From: Clostridiaceae bacterium
Lineage (GTDB): Bacteria > Bacillota > Clostridia > Saccharofermentanales > DTU023
Reading direction: 5' to 3'
Assembly: GCA_012838795.1 (NCBI GenBank)
Contig: DUOO01000026.1
Span: forward strand, 43,528 to 107,527
Length of the DNA: 64,000 nucleotides
Shown: positions 9,341 to 17,919 of the stretch, in pieces
Position numbering within the stretch: the stretch's first letter is position 1
How the letters are laid out: every line of letters begins with the position of its first letter
Made by a program: the position numbers and the translations under genes
The notes under the pieces: model-generated
Told to the model about the DNA's origin: nothing
What the model saw: the letters and a program-made list of their open reading frames with translations, nothing else
The model's database searches: none

Positions 9341-10171
9341 GTGGGCGGCGGTTTCAGAGGAATTTATACAGCCGGAGTACTTGACTACTGCATAGATTAC
9401 AATATTCATTTTGACCTTGGAATTGGTGTGTCTGCCGGAAGCGGCAATTTAATCACCTATATTGCCGGTCAGAGAGGAAGAAACTGTCAATTTTATACTG
9501 AATATATCTTGCGGGAAGAATATGCCGGCATGAATAATTTTCGTTCCAAAAAATCATTCCTTGATCTTGATTACATTTACAGCACACTAAGTAATTCAGA
9601 TGGAGAAAATCCATTGGATTATCCGGCTGTTGTTGCTAATCCCATGGAATTTATCGTTGTAGCCACAGAAGCGGAAACCGGCAGAGTAAAATATTTTGAT
9701 AAAAGTGATTTGCATCAGGATGATTACAGTATTCTGAAAGCATCATGTGCTATGCCTTATGTATGTCAGCCTTATGCCGTAGAAGACAAACTTTATTACG
9801 ATGGTGCTCTTGCTGATTCCATTCCGATTCAAAAAGCATTTTTGCTCGGTTGCGACAGAGTTGTACTCCTTCTCACATTACCTGAAAATACGATAATGAC
9901 ATCTGATCAAGATAAGAAAATAGCAAAGCATATTAGAAAAAAATATCCGCTGATAGCCGAAAGACTGGAGCATCAAGCGGAAAATTATAATAAAGGTGTG
10001 ATGTTAGCTCAAAATCTTGCTGCATGTGGAATGTTGTTGATCGTATCGCCTGATGATACCTGCGGTGTCAGCACATTAAGCCGAAATACGGATGCTCTCC
10101 GTCAACTATATCAAAAAGGCTATCAAGATGGCATAAAGATCACCAATTTTTTAAAAGAAAGTAATTGTTAA
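9341..10171 (+). CDS. Patatin-like phospholipase
   Basis: A patatin-fold lipid acyl hydrolase. The oxyanion loop GGGFRG is at the very start, the nucleophile is in GVSAGSG (Ser31 from the GTG at 9341) and the catalytic Asp is in YYDGA (about residue 154). A GTG at 9341 would cut off the first beta strand. The frame is open back to 9305 and reads KIGIVDVGGG. A GTG at 9318 followed by six A would give the normal MKKIGIV start if one A were added, so a one-base slip near the start is likely. It follows the radical SAM-like gene closely and is probably in the same operon. Confidence 0.85.
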   Translation: MGGGFRGIYTAGVLDYCIDYNIHFDLGIGVSAGSGNLITYIAGQRGRNCQFYTEYILREEYAGMNNFRSKKSFLDLDYIYSTLSNSDGENPLDYPAVVANPMEFIVVATEAETGRVKYFDKSDLHQDDYSILKASCAMPYVCQPYAVEDKLYYDGALADSIPIQKAFLLGCDRVVLLLTLPENTIMTSDQDKKIAKHIRKKYPLIAERLEHQAENYNKGVMLAQNLAACGMLLIVSPDDTCGVSTLSRNTDALRQLYQKGYQDGIKITNFLKESNC

Positions 10172-10206
10172 TTACTCAGAATAATTACCCTGAGAATTTC
10201 AATCAA

Positions 10207-10767
10207 TTATTCTTCCCTATTTAATTCATTGTGTAATGCCTCAGCTCCTTGCTGAACAATGTGCATCAATTTGTTCAAAAAATCATCCGGTGACATACAA
10301 TTTTTATCTAACAGCCAACGCTCTATTGTTGCCACCGCTGCATCAGTAAAAAAATTCAATGTAAACTCATCTTCGCTGTCACCGAATAAATACTCAATTC
10401 GCAGCTTCATAATAGGCATTACATATGCTCGGAAATGTTCAGGAAAAGAGTTTTGTCCTTCCGTTTGCAACGCCTTGCGATAGAAATCTCTGTTTTCATA
10501 AAAATAATTGCATATATTTTGAACTGCATCTACATGCTCATTGAGTTCTTCAGCTTGTGAAAGATCTTTAGCAAATGAAATAAATTCGGTATCAAAAATC
10601 CAGTTTAACAGATCATATTTATCCTTAAAATGATAATAGAAACTCTTTCGATTCATATCACATCGATTACAAATATCTGCTATACGGATTTTATCGAAAG
10701 GAATTTCTTCCATGAGTTCTTTCAATGCATTTGAAAGCGCTTGTTTTGTTATATTGGAATTTGCCAC
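10207..10767 (-). CDS. TetR-family transcriptional regulator
   Basis: 186 residues. The N-terminal helix-turn-helix (about 10-55) has the TetR pattern FDKIRIADICNRCDMNRKSFYYHFKDKYDL. The C-terminal ligand or dimer domain is of the type seen in dihydroxyacetone-kinase-operon regulators. It converges on the patatin gene and may control the radical SAM and patatin genes. The start is GTG at 10767. Its ribosome site lies in an uninterrupted run of nine G (10773-10781 read as C on the plus strand), an unusual homopolymer that could change length. Confidence 0.85.
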   Translation of the reverse strand: MANSNITKQALSNALKELMEEIPFDKIRIADICNRCDMNRKSFYYHFKDKYDLLNWIFDTEFISFAKDLSQAEELNEHVDAVQNICNYFYENRDFYRKALQTEGQNSFPEHFRAYVMPIMKLRIEYLFGDSEDEFTLNFFTDAAVATIERWLLDKNCMSPDDFLNKLMHIVQQGAEALHNELNREE

Positions 10768-10772
10768 AAGCT

Positions 10773-10781
10773 CCCCCCCCC
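10773..10781 (-). promoter_or_regulatory. Nine-G homopolymer in the ribosome site of the TetR gene
   Basis: On the minus strand a run of nine G followed by AGC lies about six bases before the GTG start of the TetR gene. It includes the Shine-Dalgarno-like sequence. Such runs can gain or lose bases during replication, which would alter spacing to the start. Function is inferred only. Confidence 0.4.
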
Positions 10782-10980
10782 TTACAACTCATCTGCCGGC
10801 AATCAGTGAGTGTAACGGCTTGTCATAGGATATTGCCGTAAGTTTTCTGCCATACTTGAGAAACTGTCTTTATTCTAACATTTGTATGCAAAAAATTCTA
10901 TAAATAATGACTTTTCAGGATTCTTACACTACGACCTTATCACTTGGCTATGCTGATAATTAGATATATAATTTATGAAA

Positions 10981-11257
10981 GGCAGGTGTAAGAAGTGTGC
11001 AATCGAAGATCTCAAAAGAAGATCCTACAAGAGCGTGAAATCCTTGGTCAATGAAGAAATCGAGGTTGCAGACAGATTCATTACTTTTGACTTGACTAGG
11101 ATTGCGGCTTTCATAGCTATACTCGACAAGGTTCGCACCCTCCTATTGTAGTTCCACCGGTTCAGTATGGTCACGGTGACGGTGAAGAATAACAGTACTC
11201 TGCTTTACCGCTTCAAAGACGGCAGCAAAATCTCGTTACCCGTTCCGGACAGAAAAT
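10981..11257 (+). pseudogene. Decayed coding fragment, possibly a recombinase tail
   Basis: One frame reads from an ATG-like region through KKCAIEDLKRRSYKS and ends in a stop near 11150. A second frame then reads VTVKNNSTLLYRFKDGSKI to a TAA near 11257. The last piece resembles the C-terminal strand of large serine recombinases. No start, catalytic region or intact frame is present. The family is a guess. Confidence 0.25.
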
Positions 11258-11276
11258 AAGCTCAAAACAAAAGAAA

Positions 11277-11312
11277 GCAGTTACTAATACAAGAAATTGT
11301 ATCAATAACTGC
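11277..11312 (-). terminator. Hairpin terminator of tRNA-Thr
   Basis: The arms GCAGTTA and TAACTGC enclose a second ATACAA/TTGTAT pairing. Read on the minus strand the hairpin is followed by a T-rich stretch, directly downstream of tRNA-Thr. A very similar hairpin occurs at 41744-41778. Confidence 0.7.
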
Positions 11313-11321
11313 GTTCCAGGT

Positions 11322-11397
11322 TGGAGCCCATTGCCGGAATTGAACCGGCGACCTCATCCTTACCATGGATGCGCTCTACCTACTGAGCTAAATGGGC
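11322..11397 (-). tRNA. tRNA-Thr(GGT)
   Basis: A 76-base cloverleaf with encoded CCA. The acceptor stem is GCCCATT/AATGGGC, and the anticodon stem CATCC/GGATG holds loop ATGGTAA with anticodon GGT. The T arm is GCCGG TTCAATT CCGGC. All stems pair. Confidence 0.95.
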
Positions 11398-11519
11398 AAC
11401 TTTACAGCAAACATCATTATAGCGACCTCTATCATACAAGTCAACATCATTATGCTGATTGATTCTGATGTGTGAATTGCAACTTAAACTGAAATTGATG
11501 CTGATTGAATTGATCTGAC

Positions 11520-12284
11520 TCAGGTATTAATTATTGGATCATAACGATAAATGATGAATTTTTCAAATTCATCTTCCAACATATCCAGAGAGATCGATCC
11601 TTCTCTTTGAAAGATTGTTTTGTTTTCCATAAATGTTTGATAGTCATACATCGGATAATACAAAATTATTTCTGCTGCACGCGGATTATCAAATAAACTA
11701 TGCTCAATATTGCGGATGACTTGTGTAAAAATTTTTATAGTAAAAGGATTGAAAAAATAAAAGACATTCTGATTATTTTGAATTTGATATAGTTCTGCAT
11801 ATTCCTGAACAAATTTAATGGGAGCCGGCTTTTGTTTAACTTTTTTGTTTTTACTTCTCTTATTATTTTTTCCAGGCTTAAAATCGTAATTGTACTTTTT
11901 GTCTGATATATTATGTTGTTCAACTTGTTGATATAAAGCAATATTTTCTGCAAAATTTACTTTCGGATTGGCTTTTATATAAGAAGTCAAATTATCTTCT
12001 AATTCATAGTATGTTTCCAGGTTAAGTTCAATTCCGGTAACTGGAATATTGAAACGGTTGTGTACATAAAAAGCTACCCGGCCGCTGCCGCAACCAAAAT
12101 CAACAAAATTAGAATCCGAACCTAAATCATTAAACTCAAAAAGTTTATCTAAAGCTTGATACGGAGTCGATTCCAAACGATTATATAACAGTAAGTCTTC
12201 GATTTCTGTCCACTCGCGCATAAATTGTGTTTTAATATGAAGCTCCCTATCCATCTGTCTTTCATACCATAAATGAAACATCAA
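11520..12284 (-). CDS. Class I SAM-dependent methyltransferase
   Basis: 254 residues. Motif I VDFGCGSGRVAFYV lies near residue 58 and is followed by VTGIELNLETYYELE, a standard AdoMet-binding Rossmann start. A lysine-rich insert near residues 140-155 (KKYNYDFKPGKNNKRSKNKK) interrupts the fold, after which VFYFFNPF resembles motif IV. The substrate is unknown. The gene stands alone between tRNA-Thr and the GntR operon and is read away from the latter. Confidence 0.75.
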   Translation of the reverse strand: MMFHLWYERQMDRELHIKTQFMREWTEIEDLLLYNRLESTPYQALDKLFEFNDLGSDSNFVDFGCGSGRVAFYVHNRFNIPVTGIELNLETYYELEDNLTSYIKANPKVNFAENIALYQQVEQHNISDKKYNYDFKPGKNNKRSKNKKVKQKPAPIKFVQEYAELYQIQNNQNVFYFFNPFTIKIFTQVIRNIEHSLFDNPRAAEIILYYPMYDYQTFMENKTIFQREGSISLDMLEDEFEKFIIYRYDPIINT

Positions 12285-12594
12285 CTTCCACCTATATAAT
12301 TATTTATATCTTCAAATTGTATATCTCAAATAAGTATATATACAAACTAATTCTGCGGCCTATTGTATCATAAAAAAATAATAAACATGGTTAATCGAAT
12401 GATTTAAAAGAGATCAAGATCCCGAGAAGGGACCTTGATCATGAGGAGACGTATGAAGAGGTGTTTGTTTATAGTCGCCTCTTTTTGCGACTGCGTTTAT
12501 TAACGTGACTATATAATAACAACAACTTTTGAAATAAAAATAGTTTGAAAGTGAAGTATTGTGAAGATTCTTGAAAAATTACATTATTTTCCTC
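12285..12594. other. Intergenic region with a 30-base hairpin
   Basis: No gene is supported. A strong inverted repeat near 12413-12441 (GATCAAG arms around CCCGAGAAGGG) is followed by GATCATGAGGAG and a tiny frame of 20 codons. The hairpin lacks an adjoining T run and may be part of an untranslated leader or a small RNA. Confidence 0.4.
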
Positions 12595-12624
12595 TTGACT
12601 TTGTAATAATCCAGATTGTATTAT
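12595..12624 (+). promoter_or_regulatory. SigA-type promoter of the GntR-ABC operon
   Basis: A -35 box TTGACT (12595-12600) and a -10 box TATTAT (12619-12624) are separated by 18 bases, about 90 bases before the GntR start codon. Confidence 0.75.
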
Positions 12625-12645
12625 TGTATTAATCTATTAATACAA
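12624..12645 (+). promoter_or_regulatory. Perfect palindromic operator of the GntR regulator
   Basis: The 22-base palindrome has arms TTGTATTAAT and ATTAATACAA around CT. It begins at the last base of the -10 box, over the expected transcription start. YtrA-type GntR repressors bind palindromes in this position, so autoregulation is very likely. Confidence 0.75.
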
Positions 12646-12713
12646 GATGTTAATTATTAACTAAATGTTATTACTATTAGAGATTGATTGTACAGAAATT
12701 GGAGTAAAACTGA

Positions 12714-13082
12714 ATGTCGTATAAATTTGACGAAAGTCAACCAATCTATTTGCAATTAATTGAAATATTCAAAACAAATATTGCCAACGGTACTTGGAAG
12801 GCAGGAGAAAAAATTGACAGCGTCAGAAATTTAGCTTTGGATTTTGCCGTAAATCCCAATACTGTTCAACGTGCTTTAGTTGAGTTGGAAAATATCGGTT
12901 TAGCTTACAGTCAAAGAACTTCAGGCAGATTTATTACTCAAAATCAAGAATTAACACGTAATTTAAAACATGAAATGGCTGAGAATAAAACGCGAGATTT
13001 TGTTAAGCAAATGCAAGCAATTGATATAGAGCAAAAAGCAATTTTAGATTTAGTACAACGTTGTTTAAGTTTAGAAGAATAA
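12714..13082 (+). CDS. GntR-family regulator, YtrA subfamily
   Basis: 122 residues. The winged helix-turn-helix occupies residues 10-75 (PIYLQLIEIFKTNI, then GEKIDSVRNLALDFAVNPNTVQRALVELE). The tail of about 45 residues is short and helical, as in YtrA-type members, which lack a large effector domain. It is first in an operon with an ABC ATPase and a permease and has its own promoter and palindromic operator upstream. A repressor of this transporter operon is the expected role. Confidence 0.9.
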   Translation: MSYKFDESQPIYLQLIEIFKTNIANGTWKAGEKIDSVRNLALDFAVNPNTVQRALVELENIGLAYSQRTSGRFITQNQELTRNLKHEMAENKTRDFVKQMQAIDIEQKAILDLVQRCLSLEE

Positions 13083-13186
13083 TTGAATTCAACAGAAAAG
13101 TCATTAAGTATGAATGAATTAAAGAGAATTATTGTTCATTAGAATAACAAATTAATTATTCGAGTAAATCGAGGAGTAATCACAAA

Positions 13187-13879
13187 ATGTCAACAATTAA
13201 AATCAATAATTTATGTAAAAATTACGGAAAGCTTCAAGCAATCAACAATCTGAGTCTGGAACTTAATTCCGGTCAGATAGTTGGTTTAGTCGGACCGAAC
13301 GGATCCGGTAAAAGTAGTTTATTACGAATTTTAGGTGCTTTCGATATGGCATATTCCGGTGAAGTTCTGATTAACGGTTTCAAGCCGGGATTAGAAAGCA
13401 GAAAAATCGTTTCTTTTTTGCCGGACAAGCCTTATATCAGTGAAAATTTAAGGGCTGAACAAATCATTGAACTATATGACGGATTTTTTTCTGATTTTAA
13501 TAAAGAGAAAGCTTTTAAAATGCTTGAATTATTTAAACTGAAACCTGAACAAAAGTTGATCGAAATGTCTAAAGGTATGGGAGAAAAAGTTCAAGTTTTG
13601 CTGACTATGTCGCGAGATGCAGAAATTTTTATCCTGGACGAACCGATTTCAGGTGTTGATCCTGCTTCCAGAAAAATAATTCTGCGCAGTATGATTGAAG
13701 GTTTTTCTGAAGACGCTCTGATGGTCGTATCTACACATTTATTAAATGATATCGAAAATATTATCGACTCGGTTATTTTTCTCGATTCAGGTCAGATCAA
13801 AATTCAAGGTTCAACTGATGATCTGCGTGAACAATATGGAAAAAGTATCAATGAATTATTCGAGCAGATATTTCAGTAA
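13187..13879 (+). CDS. ABC transporter ATP-binding protein
   Basis: 230 residues. Walker A GPNGSGKSS is at 36-44. The signature region reads EMSKGMGEKVQ (a degenerate LSGGQ), Walker B is IFILDEP with Asp151 and Glu152, and the switch His is in VVSTHLL. It belongs to the CcmA/NatA-like group usually found beside YtrA-type regulators. It probably drives export or resistance together with the permease at 13929. The substrate is not evident. Confidence 0.92.
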   Translation: MSTIKINNLCKNYGKLQAINNLSLELNSGQIVGLVGPNGSGKSSLLRILGAFDMAYSGEVLINGFKPGLESRKIVSFLPDKPYISENLRAEQIIELYDGFFSDFNKEKAFKMLELFKLKPEQKLIEMSKGMGEKVQVLLTMSRDAEIFILDEPISGVDPASRKIILRSMIEGFSEDALMVVSTHLLNDIENIIDSVIFLDSGQIKIQGSTDDLREQYGKSINELFEQIFQ

Positions 13880-13928
13880 CTTTAAATTTAAAATAACAAA
13901 TATTTAAGGAACAGATAAGGAGTTTTCT

Positions 13929-14765
13929 ATGTTTTCCAAACTATATAAATATCAAATAAAAGAATTGTGGTTTATCGCACGATATTTCTATCTTGCAATG
14001 ACAGGAACTATCTTAATCGGTTTGTTTATTTCAGAAACAAGAATTCCCGGCGTTGTTCAATTTTTTAATACATTGCTTTTAATAGGTTTTATTATATGCG
14101 GTATAGCTATTATCATATTTACAATTACTCATGATTATCAAAATCAACAAGGTAAACGTTCATACTTCTTTCGTTCAATACCGGCCAAAGAGTCTGTCAT
14201 TATAGGTTCGCGGCTGTCATATTATTTAACTTATTATTTTGCAACCGTAATTGTTCTCGCAATCGGTATAGCAATTTTCACCATTTCACATACTGCAATT
14301 AACATGATGTTGCCGTTTCATATTGCGTTCAGCATTATTAAAGATATCTTTTTCCAAACCAAAATCATCGGAATGCTATTATTTATTATAGTTTATGCAG
14401 TATTTCATCAAGTTATTTCGATGATGTTTGCTATAACCATCGGCTCACATGCAAGATTAAAAAGCCTGGGTATCGGAGGTCCCATTCTGGTTTATTTTCT
14501 GCATTACGTCGCAATGCAGATATTAACCTTAATAAGCATGTTATTTATTCCGATTTCAATCAAATTGCCGGAAAATCCGGATACAGGCTTTGAGTTCCGG
14601 ATTGTTTTCGAAAGTATGATGCCTGAAATGAGTAAATTATTCAGTGCTCAAAGCAATGAGATTAAATATATAGGAATCGGATTTATTTTCACGACTTTTA
14701 TTGTTTGGATTATCATGGCTATCTGGATATACAAATGTTCCAAAAATAAAATATCACTTAATTAA
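13929..14765 (+). CDS. ABC transporter permease
   Basis: 278 residues with about six hydrophobic segments (roughly 20-38, 48-68, 95-115, 145-165, 185-210, 252-272). It is of the ABC-2 type that pairs with the preceding ATPase, 49 bases upstream, and has a GGAG ribosome site. The YFFRSIPAKES segment resembles the coupling region of such permeases. The cargo is unknown, with peptide or antibiotic export the commonest role in the family. Confidence 0.85.
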   Translation: MFSKLYKYQIKELWFIARYFYLAMTGTILIGLFISETRIPGVVQFFNTLLLIGFIICGIAIIIFTITHDYQNQQGKRSYFFRSIPAKESVIIGSRLSYYLTYYFATVIVLAIGIAIFTISHTAINMMLPFHIAFSIIKDIFFQTKIIGMLLFIIVYAVFHQVISMMFAITIGSHARLKSLGIGGPILVYFLHYVAMQILTLISMLFIPISIKLPENPDTGFEFRIVFESMMPEMSKLFSAQSNEIKYIGIGFIFTTFIVWIIMAIWIYKCSKNKISLN

Positions 14766-14840
14766 TCTTAGTATCATTGAAAATATATATTTGTTGAATT
14801 AATAATTTTTTGATTCAATTTGTCAATCAGATATAAAAAA

Positions 14841-14874
14841 GCCTGTTATAAGCAAATTGTTGTAACAGGCTTTT
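14841..14874 (+). terminator. Bidirectional terminator between the ABC operon and the SDR gene
   Basis: Arms GCCTGTTA and TAACAGGC, preceded by six A and followed by TTTTC. It serves the converging ABC operon and the minus-strand SDR gene. Confidence 0.8.
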
Positions 14875-14933
14875 CATCAATAAAAGAAACGAAATCAATA
14901 AAATCTCTTTGATTTCATTGAAGTACGGTAAAA

Positions 14934-15692
14934 TTATACACAGGTATAACCACCGTCGACCGGTAAGATAACACCGGTTACATACGAAGCTTCTTCACTG
15001 CCTAAGAAGATAGCACTAGCATTCAATTCACCGCTTTTGCCATAGCGCCCCAGAGGAACTGTAGCTTTCATATAAGCTGTGAAATCATCTGTATTTAATG
15101 TATCGGTTGTCAATTCAGTTTCGAAGTAACCAGGGCAGATACAATTACATGTAATATTGTATTTTGCCAATTCGGCAGCAACAGCACGTGTGAAGTTTAC
15201 AACACCACCTTTGGAAGTATGGTAAGCAACTGTATCGATAGCTGTATTACCGACTAAACCGTACATTGATGAAATGTTGATAATACGACCATAATTTGCT
15301 TCTTTCATATATTTACCGAAAGCACGCGTTACATAAAACACACTAGTCATATCGGTTTCAATGGTGAAATCCCATTCTTCATCTGTCATTTCTAAAACGC
15401 CTGCATTGGCAGAAGCACCGGCACAATTAACTACTACATCAATTCTACCCATTTTTTCTTTAGCTTCAGCAGCTGCAGAATTTACGCTTTCTACGTCTGT
15501 AACATCACAACGAATAGCCAGACATTTAACACCTTTGGCTTCAATTTCTTTTGCTAATTCTTCGAGTCTCTCCAATCTTCTTGCCATGATAACCATGTCA
15601 GCACCTTGATCTGCATAAGCGAGCGCCATTTGTTTTCCGAGACCTGATGAAGCTCCCGACAATACTACTACTCTTCCTGTGTAATCAAACAT
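14934..15692 (-). CDS. Short-chain dehydrogenase/reductase
   Basis: 252 residues with the classical SDR plan. The cofactor loop is SGASSGLGKQ (residues 12-21), NCAGA sits near 90, and the catalytic Ser is in INISSMYG with Tyr and Lys in YHTSKGG. The end GVILPVDGGYTCV is typical of gluconate 5-dehydrogenase or 3-oxoacyl reductase relatives. An Arg after the second strand (MARR) points to NADP(H). It lies downstream of the B12-binding and opine-dehydrogenase-like genes on the same strand, across a 284-base gap, so a shared pathway is possible. Confidence 0.9.
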   Translation of the reverse strand: MFDYTGRVVVLSGASSGLGKQMALAYADQGADMVIMARRLERLEELAKEIEAKGVKCLAIRCDVTDVESVNSAAAEAKEKMGRIDVVVNCAGASANAGVLEMTDEEWDFTIETDMTSVFYVTRAFGKYMKEANYGRIINISSMYGLVGNTAIDTVAYHTSKGGVVNFTRAVAAELAKYNITCNCICPGYFETELTTDTLNTDDFTAYMKATVPLGRYGKSGELNASAIFLGSEEASYVTGVILPVDGGYTCV

Positions 15693-15976
15693 GTTTTTTC
15701 CCTTTCACTATTAAGAAACGATATTTGTCTTCTTTTTATCAGATATTAATTTTATTAATTTTATAATGATTGAAGTTAATAGAATTAACATCTGTTTCGA
15801 CTATCTTGATTATATAGGCACTGACTGAACTAATCAATAATTGTTCTGCAAAGTGAAATGATAAAAGGCAAAGATCTATCGCTCTGTCACACAAACAAAG
15901 AGCAAGATAACAATCACAACTTGAGTTTATCTGGTTTTTTATTGCACTGAGTACTGCAACCGGCTTCAGGCAATGA

Positions 15977-17878
15977 TTACAATAATTTCTTTGCATACTT
16001 CAGATTCTCAATAGCTTGATTCATACGTTGTGTCATATTCATCACAGATCCGTTTTCATCTACAACTCGCATTGAACCTCGGATCACTTTTGTTTGCCAA
16101 TCTACTGCAGGAAAAAACTTCTCTTGTTCACTCCAAAGATAAGGCACTGGAAAAAATCCGGCGGCAAAGGCTAAGAAAAATCCTTCCGGAGTATAAAGAT
16201 CTTGTATATTCTCCTCTAATGTTTTAAGCATGACTCTTGAATTTGCATAGAGTTCTTTTTCACGTTGCCCAACTTCAATATTTTTACTCATATCATCAAT
16301 CAAGCCCTTTTTGCGAGCTTCACGATACTGTTTTATAGTATGCAGAGTAATTTGTATACTCTCATTAATTATATCCGGAGTTGCCAAATGAGATGCCTCT
16401 GAATAACTAACAACATGAATAACATCAGGACTTGTCTGATTATATGGCTCAATATCATCCATCAAACAGCTGACCGAAGCCAGTTGTATCTTTGCTTCAT
16501 GCAGATCAGGTCTAAAATAATCCAGACCGGCTCGTGGTTGAAATATGATTTTAAAATTTCCATCTTCCAAACTTCTGACTAATTTCAATAATGTTCTTGA
16601 TTTTGCTAAATCTTGTACTCCCCATGTACTTCGCGGTGTATTAAGCATATTTTGTAAAACAAAAGTTTTTACTCCGCATTTTTTAGCAAGCTTAGCCGCC
16701 AAATATGCAACAACAATATAAGTTATGTCATCGGAACCCCGAAATGCGAAATGATGAGAAACATTGGCTTCCAGAGGCTTGTCGGTAGTTGCTATATAGT
16801 CGATGGTTTTAAAGTGCTCTTGCAGATTGGTGTATAAATCATATGGGCCACGACTATCCAATTGATTAAACCACCATAAAGACAGCGCGTGCCAAGCGAT
16901 ATTTATCGTATCTTCATACATTTTTGCCAATTGCGGAATGTTTTTTGTTCCGGCATATGTGCGCACCAAAAGCGGTCTGGACTGTTCATACAGATAACGA
17001 TAATCTGCTTCCGAATTAACCGGAACTCCTCCGCCATTTATTCTGCCTGCCCAATTTTCCGAAAAATTTGATTGAGATAACTGAGAAGTTCCCAAAGATA
17101 AAATATCCAGTAAACCTTGTTCAGCTAACTGTTTCACCCATGAACCGCATTCAAGCACCGCTTCTTCTCTTTTTTGATCGGAACGGTAAGGCCCTACATG
17201 TGCTCTGACTAAAGGTCTGACATTGTTGCCGTAATTTTTGGCAGTAGCTTTTAGTCTTTTTAATAATGTATCCTGATTCGTACCGAATCCCTGATAATCG
17301 GCGGCAGATTTATCATTGTATGAATGATATTTACCTGACTCAATTATTTCTTTACCGAACTGATATAGTGAATCGTCATATTGGCTGACTTCAAGCATGT
17401 CTTGTGGAATTAAGTTTGACGGAACTTTCATTAAAGATAAAGTCTCACCAATTGTTTCACCGCCTTGAAAGCATGTGTAAATTCCGGAAAACTTTTGTTC
17501 GACTGCCAGACAAGTTTGAGGCAGACCGCCAAAAAACAACAAATCGATATTTCCATCTTGAAATTTGAGCATTCTTTGTTGTTTAAGTTCTTCTAAAATG
17601 AAACCCAGCATGTTTAATGCATCTGTATGATCAAGTCGATAACTGATACCTAAACGATTTATCCGGTTAGCTCGAATCCAATTTATTACTTCTGTTCTTG
17701 CAGAATGATCATGATAATAACTCAATGCTTTCTGAACTTTTTCATCAGCAATAACTACTCGAAAACCGCATTCAGTCAATAATTCACCGGCTGTTTGTAA
17801 ACCTATCGTATGTGCATCGTTAGCAGGTTTCATTAAACCGTATACCGCTCTTAAATCAGAAAGTTTCATCTGTGTCAT
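15977..17878 (-). CDS. B12-binding domain protein with mutase-like C-terminal barrel
   Basis: 633 residues. The N-terminus carries the full base-off cobalamin signature: DxHxxG as DAHTIG (Asp21, His23, Gly26), SxL as SYRL (Ser79) and GG in FFGGLP (117-118). The remaining 450 residues look like a TIM-barrel catalytic domain reminiscent of the glutamate mutase E chain (VRAHVGPYRSD, GGGVPVNSEADYRY). I do not recognise a named enzyme. The opine-dehydrogenase-like gene ends 41 bases upstream on the same strand, so both probably act on one amino-acid-derived substrate. No adenosylcobalamin riboswitch is seen upstream. Confidence 0.75.
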   Translation of the reverse strand: MTQMKLSDLRAVYGLMKPANDAHTIGLQTAGELLTECGFRVVIADEKVQKALSYYHDHSARTEVINWIRANRINRLGISYRLDHTDALNMLGFILEELKQQRMLKFQDGNIDLLFFGGLPQTCLAVEQKFSGIYTCFQGGETIGETLSLMKVPSNLIPQDMLEVSQYDDSLYQFGKEIIESGKYHSYNDKSAADYQGFGTNQDTLLKRLKATAKNYGNNVRPLVRAHVGPYRSDQKREEAVLECGSWVKQLAEQGLLDILSLGTSQLSQSNFSENWAGRINGGGVPVNSEADYRYLYEQSRPLLVRTYAGTKNIPQLAKMYEDTINIAWHALSLWWFNQLDSRGPYDLYTNLQEHFKTIDYIATTDKPLEANVSHHFAFRGSDDITYIVVAYLAAKLAKKCGVKTFVLQNMLNTPRSTWGVQDLAKSRTLLKLVRSLEDGNFKIIFQPRAGLDYFRPDLHEAKIQLASVSCLMDDIEPYNQTSPDVIHVVSYSEASHLATPDIINESIQITLHTIKQYREARKKGLIDDMSKNIEVGQREKELYANSRVMLKTLEENIQDLYTPEGFFLAFAAGFFPVPYLWSEQEKFFPAVDWQTKVIRGSMRVVDENGSVMNMTQRMNQAIENLKYAKKLL

Positions 17879-17919
17879 CCTTATGAATTTTAAATAATAC
17901 TCTAGTTAAACAGTTTAAA

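Noticed and set aside
15739..15996. 85-codon minus-strand frame overlapping the end of the B12 protein gene
   Set aside because: No ribosome site and cysteine-rich but without a pattern; it overlaps the stop of a certain gene.
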